This document shows positions 18,480 to 28,373 of a stretch of 29,307 nt of DNA, in pieces. The DNA is from Fragilaria radians (taxonomy: Eukaryota > Bacillariophyta > Fragilariophyceae > Fragilariales > Fragilariaceae). The translations under genes and the position numbers were made by a program. The DNA lies in NCBI GenBank assembly GCA_900642245.1, contig CAAAJI010000399.1, positions 24,315-53,621 on the forward strand, written 5' to 3'. Below the pieces are notes generated by a model that made no database searches, was not told the DNA's origin, and saw nothing but the letters and a program-made list of their open reading frames with translations. Within the stretch, counting starts at the first letter, position 1; every line of letters starts with the position of its first letter.

Positions 18480-19770
18480 AACTGCTGAAGGGGAAAGATT
18501 AGCAACACCAATCCATGCAGAGAATAGCTCACTATTTTTTAGAACCAGAACTTACTTTAATCAATTGCACTCTTTGTAGGATAAGTAAAGTAGCAAGGGA
18601 TTCTTCTTAGTAAAGGAAGGAAGACATTAGAGAAGAGACAGGAATTTTTGACGGACTGAATACACCATCTTTTTCAACGTTCAAAAAATTAGAGACAATG
18701 CCTACCAAAGAAAAGAAGTCTACGGTTTGACAACAGAAACTGTAAAGAACAATACTTGGATACAAAGTCAGGTGTTTGAGAATATGAAGCGGGCAACAGG
18801 TGGAGTTCCTATTGTTCATTTCAGAAAAGGGAACAATTTCCACCAGTTCAAGCAGGCGTTGTCAGAGGTAAGCTTGAAGGAATTTGGGAACCTTGGTAAG
18901 CGCATACAAGGTGAGTTATTTTGTGCTGGAGTATAAAGCCCCATCCTTACCTGAGAACATTACAAGTGCAATGCAGAATGCACCAACTCTAGAGTCACTG
19001 AAGGATTGTAGAAAGATGAAAAGTGATAGACCAAAATTGTATGGATTAATAATGCAACATTTGAGAGCAGAAAATAAGGATGAATAGAGGGAATCAGCTG
19101 ATTATGAAGAATGATTTACAGACATTGATCCTTAGAAGCGAGGCAGACAATCGAAAGAACACATAAGGTGGATTGCATCAGTAATGTGAATGAGGTTATA
19201 GAATTATTGGCAAGGAAGGCTTACCATAGCATGAGGCAAGGTACTTTTGAGTCTTGGTTCAATAAAAACAGAGCTTATAAAGAGAATTTCTAAAACATAG
19301 ATATCAGTGAAAAGTATCAGGCAATGGATTTTTTTCCATGGATTGGACAGCAACAGATATGGGGCATTCAAGGCCAATATGATGAATGGTTGGACATCCA
19401 AAGCTATTTCAACACCAGATACAGTGAATACTATCTACCGTTTGGCTGGAAGTTGGGTGAAGGCTAATAATATGAAGACTGAGAGTAGGACTGCTGCAAC
19501 ATTTGTGACAACCATGGAGATACAGTGAATACTATCTACCATTTGGCTGGAAGTTGGGTGAAGACTAATAATATGAAGACTGAGAGTAGGACTGCTGTAA
19601 CATTTGTGACAACCATGGAGAATTCCAAATCCTGTGCTCCCAAAGGAAAGAAGAGCAATATGAAGCCAGAAGAAAATTTGTAAAAGAAAATTGGAGAAAA
19701 GGGTATTTCCCATATGACCTGCTTTGTTTGTGGAGAAAAGGGCACCTCAAAATGTCCTAAGAAAGGAAAG
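18480..19770 (+). pseudogene. Copia gag with damaged zinc knuckle
   Basis: Blocks in changing frames: VPIVHFRKGNNFHQFKQALS (~18806), YFVLEYKAPSLPENITSAMQ (~18916), RPKLYGLIMQHLRAENKDE, HSMRQGTFESWFNKNRAY (~19228), then FFHGLDSNRYGAFKANMMNG (~19328) and TVNTIYRLAGSWVKANNMK. Near 19714 the knuckle reads CFVCGEKGTSKCPKK: the usual C-x2-C-x4-H-x4-C has lost the His and neighbouring residues, so zinc binding is probably gone. A 101-bp tandem duplication (19417-19618) lies inside. Confidence 0.75.
19417..19618 (+). repeat. 101-bp tandem duplication inside gag
   Basis: Copy 1 is 19417-19517 and copy 2 is 19518-19618. Both run agatacagtgaatactatct through ...acatttgtgacaaccatgg with about four differences. 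101 is not a multiple of 3, so it shifts the frame. Confidence 0.9.
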
Positions 19771-19779
19771 CCACCCAAA

Positions 19780-20110
19780 TCGGAGGATGACAATGAGGCT
19801 GATGCTAATGCCACCTGGGAAGTGGAGCAGCAAGTAAACATGTTTGTCACTGTGAAAGAACATGGCATTAATAATGCAGTTGGAAAGTTGGATGAGATAG
19901 CCTCAACCAAGGTATTGCTGGATAATCAGGCTGATATCAGCATATTGCACCCTTCTTTTCTGATGTTAGAGAGGCAGAGGCAGTGATTAGAGTTCAGGGC
20001 ATTGGAGGTTACCAAATGGAGGTAAGAGAGAAGGGGATGTTGTATGATTTCTTTGAGGTATACTCCTCTTCAGAGACAAAAGCCAAGACCTGTATCCCAT
20101 ATCATATGCC
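19780..20110 (+). pseudogene. Copia aspartic protease, broken
   Basis: Reads TKVLLDNQADISILHPSFLM from about 19909; DNQAD holds the catalytic Asp in this lineage. A frame change after 19970 gives GIGGYQMEVREKGMLYDFFE, the usual flap/substrate-cleft strand region, before stops near 20128. Confidence 0.65.
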
Positions 20111-20179
20111 CCTCAGATTGGATTTGTAGTCCACCTCTGTGACAGAGACATAGAATTTAAGTGCCAAGGAAAACTGAAT

Positions 20180-21208
20180 GTGGCTGATTGGAGTGATTGC
20201 AAGGTTTTGAATACTGTTCAAGAAAATTCTAGATGTTACAACAAGGATGAAGTAAAGCAAGCTATGGAAGCCAAAGAGTTCATAAGGAATAGTGGCTACC
20301 CATCTTTGAATGAGGCAAGACATTTAATCTTGGATGGTAATATTCAGAATACATCAAATCTAGCTGGAGTTGATTTTGAGTGTTCACTACAAGTTCATGG
20401 GTTGTATCCAGAATTTGCCAAAGGGATCTTACAAGGAAAGTGGCGCACGGAGCAAAGGTTGACAGTAGGATGTACAGTGATGTGATGCATTTAGATGGGA
20501 AGAGATTTCTGATTACATTGACAGAACCTTTATATCTTAAGTTACAGTCACCAATTGAGAATGAAACAAGAACCTCCCTGGGATTGGCTCTTCAGAGTCA
20601 GCTTAGGCTATAAAGATCCAAAGGCTTCATTCCAATTATTGTTTATACTGATCCTCACGGTTCATTTAAATCCATGACACAAGAATTTGAAGGAGTTGAA
20701 ATTGATGTAGGTGATGCTGGTGATTATGTCTCTACAGTGGATGCCAAAATAAGGAGGATTAAAAGAGACATACAGGTGTGTTAAAAATGGGCTACCATGG
20801 AAGCTGCCCCCTTCAAAAGTGAAAGATTTGGTAGCATATACTATGTCATGTTTGAACATCAGGAGGACATCATCATTATCCAAAAATGTGTGTGCAAGAC
20901 TTCTTTTTATTGGGATAAAGGTTAATTTCAAGAAGGAATTGAATCTGCCATTTGGAGATTATGAAGAGGCGAAAGAGAGCACTGATAACACATCAGCAGC
21001 GAGGAGTGCTGTCTGCATTGCCTTGTATCCTAATTGCAATTCTACTGGTTCCTGGACACTCTGGAACTTAGATACCAATTGTAATGTCCAGAGGACAAGA
21101 TTTGTAAAATTGGTGACCACTAGTAAAATTATTGATAAAGTAAATGGAATAGGAGAAGAAGAATTGAAAGGTAGTGAAGTGGTGATTCAACCAAATGAGA
21201 TAAGTTAG
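20180..21208 (+). pseudogene. Copia integrase, frameshifted
   Basis: Blocks: CYNKDEVKQAMEAKEFIRNS and GYPSLNEARHLILDGNIQ (20237 on), then in the next frame SRMYSDVMHLDGKRFLITLT (Asp 20479-20481) and PIIVYTDPHGSFKSM (Asp 20650-20652). DVGDAGDYVSTVDAKIRRIK follows (~20704), then VKDLVAYTMSCLNIRRTSSL (~20820), NTSAARSAVCIALYPNCNS and GSWTLWNLDTNCN (~20986). The order fits a Copia integrase with its C-terminal part. A TAA near 20611 and several frame changes make it inactive. Confidence 0.7.
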
Positions 21209-21540
21209 TCAAAGAAACCAATCCAGAGACAGCCAAAGAAATGACTGAGACCCAGAGTACTGGAAATGATGCTGACTTAACAGGTGCAAGTGAGACTGGT
21301 GATAATCTTGGAGACCATGCTGCAATAACAACATGTTCGGGAAGGATTGTTAATAAACCAAGTATATTCTTGGGGGTCATACAGGTCCGTGATCAAGATG
21401 TCAAAGCAGCTGAGACAAGAAAGGCTATCACTGCTGAACTGAAACAGTTATTTGAAGAACTGCATGCACTCTCCCCTTTATTTAAAGATAAAATACCTCA
21501 AGTGACTAAGGTATTGAACTCACATATGTTTGTAGTGGAA

Positions 21541-22230
21541 AAATAATTGGCTTGTGGAAAGTTTGATAAAGTGAAGGCAAAACTGGTTGTAGATGGTAGA
21601 GACCAGGATCCTGAGATGTTCCATAATAAGTCATCACCAACCGTATCTATTCAGTCGGTTCTAGTGGACCTTGGTATTGTTGTAAAGTGGACCTGGGGCA
21701 TCATCATTAAAATTGGCATAAAAGGAGCATGTGTCGACGCACCAATGTCTGGTGATCGTGTCTACATGAGGATTAATCCTAAGGTAACAAAACAAATTGT
21801 ACAGCTTTTCCCCAAGTATGGTAAATTTGTTGATGACAGAGGCTATAAGTACTACGTGGTTTAATCTTCTAACAAAGGTTCTGCGAGAATTTGGCTAAGA
21901 GCATTGCCCAACAGATAAATCTGTCATGAGGAAAGTTAGAAAAAACAAGATATTTTTGCTATTGATTTATGTTGATGATATTTAGCATTCGTTGATAACA
22001 AAGAAAAGTTAGACTTGAATGAATTACTAACCGGGATATTTGGTACTGTCCAGTATGAGGTTAATGATGAGCTGTCATACTTGGGAATGCAGGTCAGTGT
22101 AGGAGAACACTCAGCTACAATTGACATGAGCAGCTATGTGCAGAATATAGTCAAAGACATTACAGTAAAGGAAAAATGTCACCTGGAACAAAGTCGTCCT
22201 TCAGAGTTGACACCTAGTCGCCAAAGCTGA
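21541..22230 (+). pseudogene. Copia reverse transcriptase, first catalytic Asp replaced
   Basis: VKAKLVVDGRDQDPEMFHNK and SSPTVSIQSVLVDLGIV are the RT entry. Next comes IKIGIKGACVDAPMSGDRVY, where the family has a D in (V)DIGGA; here the codon is GGC (Gly, 21715-21717). The second motif is intact as LLLIYVDDI (YVDD 21968-21979) but is followed by TAG in that frame, and the reading continues as FVDNKEKLDLNELLTGIFG and DELSYLGMQVSVGEHSA in another frame. Confidence 0.8.
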
Positions 22231-22272
22231 CAGAGGCAGAAAGAAAGGAGTTCCACTGGGTAACTGCAAAAA

Positions 22273-22560
22273 TTGCTTTACTTGGCAAAAAGGGCAAGGC
22301 CAGACATTTTGACCATGGTATGTTTCTTATGCACAAGAGTGCAAGAGGCTACACAAGATGATAAGAGAAAACTATATCGGGTTTTAGGATACTTGAAAGG
22401 GACAGCAAATACATGTTTAAACATAGGTCAGGAGGGTTTATTGCAAGTGGAAGCATATAATGATGCAGCTTTTGCTAGCCGTCCAGATTCTAAGTCACAC
22501 ACCAGCGTGATTATTTTGGTAGGAGGTTTATTTGGTTCCAGAAGATTGACTAAACTTATT
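22273..22560 (+). pseudogene. end of RT and start of RNase H, truncated
   Basis: LYLAKRARPDILTMVCFLCT, then KLYRVLGYLKGTANTC, then VEAYNDAAFASRPDSKSHTS, which opens RNase H (Asp in NDAAFA). After IILVGG near 22530 similarity is lost, so the element is cut here; the usual SRKQ..V..S..EAE block is absent. Confidence 0.75.
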
Positions 22561-23386
22561 TTAAGTATGTTTCAGATGTGTGTTTATATTCTTTTTCCTC
22601 CAAAAATAGGAATCCTTCTTGGGATGGCTTGATACTTTCTCTACGTTACCCCTTTTCATCTGCATTCACAAAAAGTGGGAATACATTATTTAGCTCCGAT
22701 GATTTCATCGGCTTTTGGATGTACATCATTTTTTGCATCCAATAATTCATGAATCATGAACCTTGATATATTCCCCTTTGTTACTTTGGGATCTGTAGTC
22801 ATTCCTACCACATTGATATATTGGTTCTGAAAAGACATTGAATGATCTTCTTCATTTCCAAGCAATACTACGCATCACTAATTCATATATGACTATCTTT
22901 TAATTGAATTTGTGGAAGGTATAGAAAGAATAGTTAACTGTGCAACATATTCTAGATTTATATGAGTAAATATCAGAACACTGTTTCTAGTATTATTTAC
23001 TATGTACTAACAAAAACTTGGACATCTCCATTGCACAAATCTTTTAGTAACCTGCTGTAGTATTGCTAGACTGTATTGCTTACAACCTATAGCGCTTATA
23101 GTGTTTGCTAAGATTTGTCAATTTGTGCTTCCTAAATGTAGAACGAACTCATGTATGAAACATAACAATTATTCATTAACAATTTGTTGCTGCCGCCTTT
23201 CCTTACTTACCACATGTCTTGGTTATGGTTGTTGGCCTTGTTCTTGAATCTGAACTATCTTCTTGCCAACTGCAAACTTTGAACCAAAACAGATTGGAAA
23301 ATATGTACTCTCTAATTGCTGTCACCAATTGTAATCTTGGACCAAACACACAAATCATTGAAGCTTATGTACACCTTTCATCTCAC

Positions 23387-23440
23387 TGCTTGCCACCACT
23401 GCATCTTTCTGCCTGCCACCACTGCATCTTTCTGCCTGCC
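23387..23440. repeat. 23-bp tandem repeat, about 2.3 copies
   Basis: Unit tgcctgccaccactgcatct plus ttc, starting at 23387, 23410 and (partial) 23433; copy 1 has tgcttgcc at its start. It has minisatellite form. Confidence 0.9.
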
Positions 23441-23973
23441 AATAATAGATAGTTATCCAATTGGGAGAGAAGCAAATTCTCTTTTCAACAAGTTTAACAA
23501 AGCTTTATATTGCACTAAATGAATCCTATTCCTTGGTCTAAAAGGCCTGTGATGATTTTTCAAGTCCAAAAAGCAAATCAATGAAAGTTTAAAACGTTTG
23601 CGTCTTATGCTCATATTTTAGACTCCATTAGGTATTTCAAGGCACAAGATGGCATCTGCATGAAACTCAACTTCCATAAATTGTCCTAAGCATCAATAAT
23701 ATCCAGCTTCCATCTAGATTGGACATTGTTTTTATCACACAACCACTCAATTTGTGATAGAATGTGTTACCAATGACGCCGTATTTGATGAATTGAAATG
23801 TGACCCCTCAATCTGCCAATAGCTCCATGGACCATGTTGTTATGAATATCTTTTCATTCTTGCTCAGCTCTTGATGAAATACCATTGTTAATTATCTTTT
23901 TATGTTCCTCTTCAACGGCAATCGTCAGTTTTTCAAGGTTTGCTGAAGTAATTGCTTGTTTGGAATTCTTCAT

Positions 23974-24129
23974 ATCCAGCTTCCATATATATATGATGTC
24001 ATTTCTAAATCCAACAAAAATAAGCAATCTTCGGTTTCTGCTGCAATGCAAATCCAGCTTCCATATATATATGATGTCATTTCTAAGGCCAACAAAAATA
24101 AATAATCTTCGGTTTCTGCTGCAATGCAA
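23974..24129. repeat. 78-bp tandem repeat, two copies
   Basis: Copies at 23974-24051 and 24052-24129. Each begins atccagcttccatatatata, goes through tgatgtcatttctaa and ends tcggtttctgctgcaatgca plus a, with about four differences. 78 is 26 codons, and the minus strand stays open through both (26-residue unit with CSRNRRL and FRNDIIYIWKLD). A partial match, atatccagcttccat, recurs near 23700. Confidence 0.9.
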
Positions 24130-25676
24130 ATGTCCATGTATTGTGTAGTCATAAGACTCATTTGACCCGATTGAGGGATTGTACTTTCAACAATGTTATT
24201 GGTGCTTACATGACGGGCAATTGATAATTATCATGCTTCCCTTATGTGCACAGGTATGTGGATATTCTCTTTTTTTAAGAGATATAATTGGATAACTATT
24301 CCACATTGAGTTGACGCTATATTATGGAGTTTTGTGAAGGGAGAAATGATTAATGCATATTGCTCAGTCAATCTTAGGTGTGATACATCACCAAAGTGTT
24401 TGAGCTTGTATTTGCTGCAAGAGGAATATATACTAAATTCTACAATAAGAGAAGAAAATACTTTATGTTTTAAGTCAAACACACCGAATTTACCTTCAAA
24501 AGAGAATACTTCAAGAGATGTTACTTGTACCAGCCTTTGGAGACGTTCAGTGTTGCTAGTACATGCTAATCTAGATGATACAGATATCAGATATATTAGC
24601 ACATCTAAAAACAAGAAATATCAGTAATAATATTTGTCGTTTTTTCCGTTCTCAAATTTTAGATGATACTAATCAAAGGTCTCTAAAATGTAGGTGATAA
24701 TAAATCACATGTGTTTCACAAACCTACTTATAATGAATATGCGTATCTCTAAATAAAGAGTAGCCAAAAGATATTATTTGATATTTGTCAAGCTGGCATG
24801 GCCAAAAGACAATCAAGAAAAGACTGATCTGAATAAATATTATCTTAACGAAAAAATAGTCAGTCAAAACTTCAATCTTTCACGATTCGAAAGCAAGAGT
24901 AGTTTTTCATAGTTTCCTTAAAATAGGACATAATTTTTCTATCTCAATCCTCACATAAAGCAGAAGTTGCGAAAGTGCTTTTACAGAACGCTGCATAGAA
25001 ACTGGTATGAACATATTTGGCACAACTTGCTTTCATTTTCTTTCCTCACAGTGCAACATGATCTCAATTTCAGTTTTTCAAACATAAATGAGATTGTTCA
25101 TTTGATCCTGCATCACATTCTACAAACGGAGGTTCATCAACTGCTTCTGGCCTGTGATTTCAGATCTGGTCCAGCGTTTTATTTGAGCGAGGTATTGGAA
25201 AGAAAAAAATAAAATTCCTAGATTAGTTTTTCATGGTGAAAACAGTCATTTCATTGTCATTCTATACAATCCACCCTGAATTTCTAAATAGACTTCTGTT
25301 GTATGAAGATATTGTGCTTTTTCTGAGTTTTGATCTACAAATTGGGTTTTGTATTTTCTTTATCCCTCAGTACATTTGACAAATACATCAGATCCAGACT
25401 TTTCAATATAATACACAGCTCTGCAAGCAGCTAAACCGGAAAAAAGTCTGAATTTGTCTAGTACACTTTATAGAATTGAATGGAAAGCCGTCGGGTAAGA
25501 AGTCAACAAAAAAAGATTTATTACAGACTTTGGAGTTTGAATAAATGCTTCCTCATCTGATTGAAATGAAACTTGCAGACTTTTCCTTTAAAAGAATATA
25601 CGTTTTTAAACGGATTGAAGAATTGAGAAGCAGCGTAATACTATTTTCTTAACATAATTGGGCCGCGTATGTTAAT

Positions 25677-25846
25677 TGTAATTCCTAAAATAAACTAATT
25701 GAACTATAGATAACTTAATTGAACCCATAGCTAAGATATAAAAGTTCTCATCACTGTTCTCACCTACAAGATCATCAATCGCTTCACTTAAACTAAACTA
25801 AAACCTTAATCCTTATTTGGACTAAGAATATTGGAGATTTACTCCA
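25677..25846 (-). repeat. 3' LTR of the minus-strand element
   Basis: On the minus strand it starts TGGAGTAAATCTCCA right after the polypurine tract and ends GGAATTACA. Partner of 27717-27864. Confidence 0.8.
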
Positions 25847-25868
25847 ATACCCTTCCTATCTCCGATAT

Positions 25869-26340
25869 TTAACAGTCCAAATCACCACTTACTCTTCCCA
25901 AGAACTTACTCACATGGCTAACATAAATATGCTTGTTCACATTTCTAGTAAAAATGTCTCCAAAATTTTTGCATGATCTAGCAAATACAATCTTAATAAA
26001 TCCGTCTCCAATATGCAACGTTCAAAATGGTATCGAGTGTCGTTCGTACTCCTGAGCTTGAATTCTCAGCCAGAAAAATAGCACCAACATAATCACACCG
26101 TATTACAATCGGAAATTCAACTTTAATGCCAATGCTGTGGAATAGATAATAGACAAATCGAAAATCCTAAACGGCTTCAGAAATCGCGACGTATTACGCT
26201 TCCCTATTTGAAAGTGGCACATTATTCTGGCCCTTTGATCTCCAACAAATGGGCACGCCAAGCAAACACATGATAAAGCCCGTTACACTTATCCTTGTCT
26301 CAACATCACCAGCCCAATCACGGTTGCAGAATGACATTCT
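25869..26340 (-). pseudogene. Copia RNase H with stops
   Basis: Reads NRDWAGDVETRISVTGFIMC, GVPICWRSKGQNNVPLSN, YVAISEAV, FRFVYYLFHSIGIKVEFPIV, GAIFLAENSSSGVR and, after frame changes, FTRNVNKHIYVSHVSKFLGR, ending at TAA (minus strand of 25869-25871). The wording is closely parallel to the RNase H at the window's left edge. A TAA interrupts EA*YVA and further stops follow. Confidence 0.8.
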
Positions 26341-26559
26341 TTTCTTTCATCCTTTATTTGCATCTTGAAACATTATTGTTTTGTGTGCAAGACAAATTTC
26401 ATGACCCGCAACATTTCTTAATAAGCTGCACTACTTGCTCCATCCATACACTTAGACAATTCCCTCAAAACATTAGCCATATCTGGTCTAGAATATTTAA
26501 TCAGAAAAATGACATCCCCACACCTGATCTGTACCTGACTTGCAATTTAGGATCAATCT

Positions 26560-26992
26560 TTTCAACATCATCATTTAGCCTTACAATTTTAAAGCGGAGA
26601 ATTCCAGGTGTTCCATGATTGCTTAAATTGTTGACTTCTTCACCAATTTTATCTTCCAAATTCTTGATTAAATACTGTTGAATGAATAAGGTTGTATTGC
26701 TTTTAATTCACAAAAAATCTGCTCCATTTTTAAACCGAAGTCATAATTTTTAATATCTCACTAACGTCATCAATATCAGATCCTTTCTATTCATCAAACA
26801 ATCATCAACATAAATTGCAATCAAACAATACCTTGATTAAAATACTTAACCCAAAGACAGGGATCAACAAAACTTGCTAATAAACCACAATCCTTTAATA
26901 CAGACTCAAGTTCATTGTAAATTCCGTTGCGCTTTGAACAAGCCCGTAGATTGTTTTGTTTAAGATCAAGCATTAATTTTCCTCAGCTTTCA
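26560..26992 (-). pseudogene. Copia reverse transcriptase core, shortened
   Basis: CLILNKTIYGLVQSATEF (~26960) and NELESVLKDCGLLASFVDPC (~26900) are two frames of the RT middle. IAIYVDDCLMNRKD holds the catalytic YVDD (minus strand of 26801-26812). The first catalytic Asp block (VDF..AY-like) is not found, so part of the palm is deleted. Confidence 0.7.
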
Positions 26993-27470
26993 CTCACTTT
27001 GGAATTTCCATGTAAATTGTTTCCTTTAATTCACTCATTTCTTCGAATTCATTCGAAATGGCCTCTTGCCATTTCAATTTTTGATCAGCATCCGGATGAA
27101 AATAGGCTTCTTCAAGTGTTTTTAGCTCTTCCACCAAATTGACTGCATTCAATACAACATCAGCCTTTTCAACTATCAAGCCCCTTCTTGAATCTTGCTC
27201 TTTGATAAATCTTGATGGGTCAGAGTTAAACCAAATCCTTAACTTCGAAATTTCTTTTAAGACTTTTGTATTTTGGCCGTTTCATCTATCTTTGTTGGCG
27301 ATTCCGTTTGTTCCTTTGTCGCATCATTGTCCATTTCCGAATTCAATAAATCAACGTCAACCTTCTCAAGGCTACCCTTTGATTTCATCAATTGTCCATA
27401 TGTTTTATTCAACCAAACAATGTCTTTTGAATTAGTGATTTGACTTGTCTTTGGATTCATCATTCTATCA
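26993..27470 (-). pseudogene. Copia integrase/RT linker and RT start
   Basis: KDIVWLNKTYGQLMKS (27430 region) fits the WLNK..GEW block between integrase and RT of diatom-type Copia. A different frame then gives VLNAVNLVEELKTLEEAYFH followed by PDADQKLKWQEAISNEFEEM, the RT entry block (HPD...KW..AI..EF..M). A stop and a frame change lie between them. Confidence 0.75.
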
Positions 27471-27716
27471 CCAACATTTGAATGATATTTCGGGTAGTCT
27501 TAAGCTTCCCTTGGATCTGACTTCTCACTCCAACTCGGCCATTCTTCTTTTCTTCCTGAAAAACTAAGAACCCGAGTAGAACTAAAATCCGTCAACGAAT
27601 CAATTGAACAATTCAAAAATCAAAAGTCAGCCTGACTTACTAACGACAATTTATTCAAAAGAAGAGGATTTACAGTATGCGTTTAAACGTGTTCAACCAC
27701 CTCTTACCACTTAAAT

Positions 27717-27864
27717 TGCGATTCCTAAAATAAATTAATTGAAATATTGCTAAAATATAAAAGTTCTCATCACTGTTCTCACATACAAGATTGCCAATCA
27801 CTTCACTTAAACTAAACTAAAACCTAATCCTTATTCGGACTAAGAATATTGGAGATATACTCCA
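27717..27864 (-). repeat. 5' LTR of the minus-strand element
   Basis: On the minus strand it starts TGGAGTATATCTCCA (a palindrome-like start) and ends GGAATCGCA. It matches 25677-25846 closely except for a ~22-bp length difference near the end. A TGG shortly inside (minus-strand tggtaagagg near 27700) could be the start of a primer-binding site, but no tRNA match was checked. Confidence 0.8.
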
Positions 27865-28373
27865 ATACACATAGTCACTTCATCCCTATTTCATACGGCA
27901 TACTTAGAAAAAGGTCATGACTGCTTCCATAGACTTTTCCGATGAATCATACTCACAATTTAAGTAAAATGTGAACGTGCTCTGTATGGTCCACTGCTCA
28001 TTCCAATATTGATTTTCTCAGCTATAAGTTATCACCAAATTAGATCAATAAATCTTTAGAGACTATCAGTATGAGTCTATTTTGGTCAAGTCAAGGCATA
28101 AGAAAAGGTACTACTACTGGCTTGAAAAAGCAATCTTGTCATTCTACAAACATGTGAGCGGAATGATATCTTTTTGCTATCTGGTGTGAAGAAAGAATTT
28201 TTTTCAGCGAAAGATCGATTTTGAAACACGTTTCACAAATATTTTATATTTTTTGTTTGGTACGAGACTCTGATGTAAACTCTTTTTCCCTGATACAAAA
28301 TCGACAAACTACTCTCGTTTCAACGGTAAACAATATTCCTTTCACAATCCCTCACTATTATCATTCTTTGATC
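27865..28373. other. spacer and 5' region of the rhomboid gene
   Basis: About 510 bp with no coding sequence. It must hold the promoter and 5' UTR of the gene starting at 28374, but no TATA box or other element can be named with confidence. Confidence 0.4.

Larger units (their letters stand above)
18335..22570 (+). mobile_element. Copia element of a second lineage, no LTR seen, heavily decayed
   Basis: Gag, zinc knuckle, protease, integrase, RT and the start of RNase H follow one another in the Copia order with many stops. The proteins differ clearly from the other elements here (DNQADISILHPS protease, YSDVMHLDGKRF integrase, LLYLAKRARPD RT end). No direct terminal repeats were found; both ends look truncated, the left beside the duplicated gene tail and the right inside RNase H. 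Confidence 0.8.
22571..25676. other. non-coding region with two small tandem repeats
   Basis: About 3.1 kb, AT-rich. Short open frames (for example at 24334-24627 plus and 24231-24614 minus) overlap on opposite strands and show no family resemblance. A minus-strand stretch from ~24130 to ~23640 has somewhat protein-like wording in shifting frames (LEKLTIAVEEEHKKIINNG) but is not identifiable. The repeats at 23387-23440 and 23974-24129 are the only clear structure. Confidence 0.5.
25677..27864 (-). mobile_element. minus-strand Copia element with two LTRs, 2.2-kb deletion derivative
   Basis: LTRs at 27717-27864 (5') and 25677-25846 (3') enclose only the late part of pol: integrase end/linker, RT and RNase H. 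Gag, protease and the integrase core are missing. The 3' polypurine tract ATAGGAAGGG is at 25850-25859 on the minus strand and is shared with the element at the left edge. Flanks (ttaat left, ataca right) give no target duplication. Stops and frameshifts throughout. Confidence 0.85.

Noticed and set aside
24231..24627. overlapping open frames on both strands
   Set aside because: AT-rich sequence, no motif, opposite-strand overlap; no reason to prefer either.
24967..25212. 81-codon plus-strand frame (ends LSEVLERKK)
   Set aside because: No recognised domain, no related sequence in the window; may be chance.
26295..27435. plus-strand open frames of 71-107 codons
   Set aside because: The minus strand here clearly encodes Copia RT and RNase H; the plus frames are shadows.
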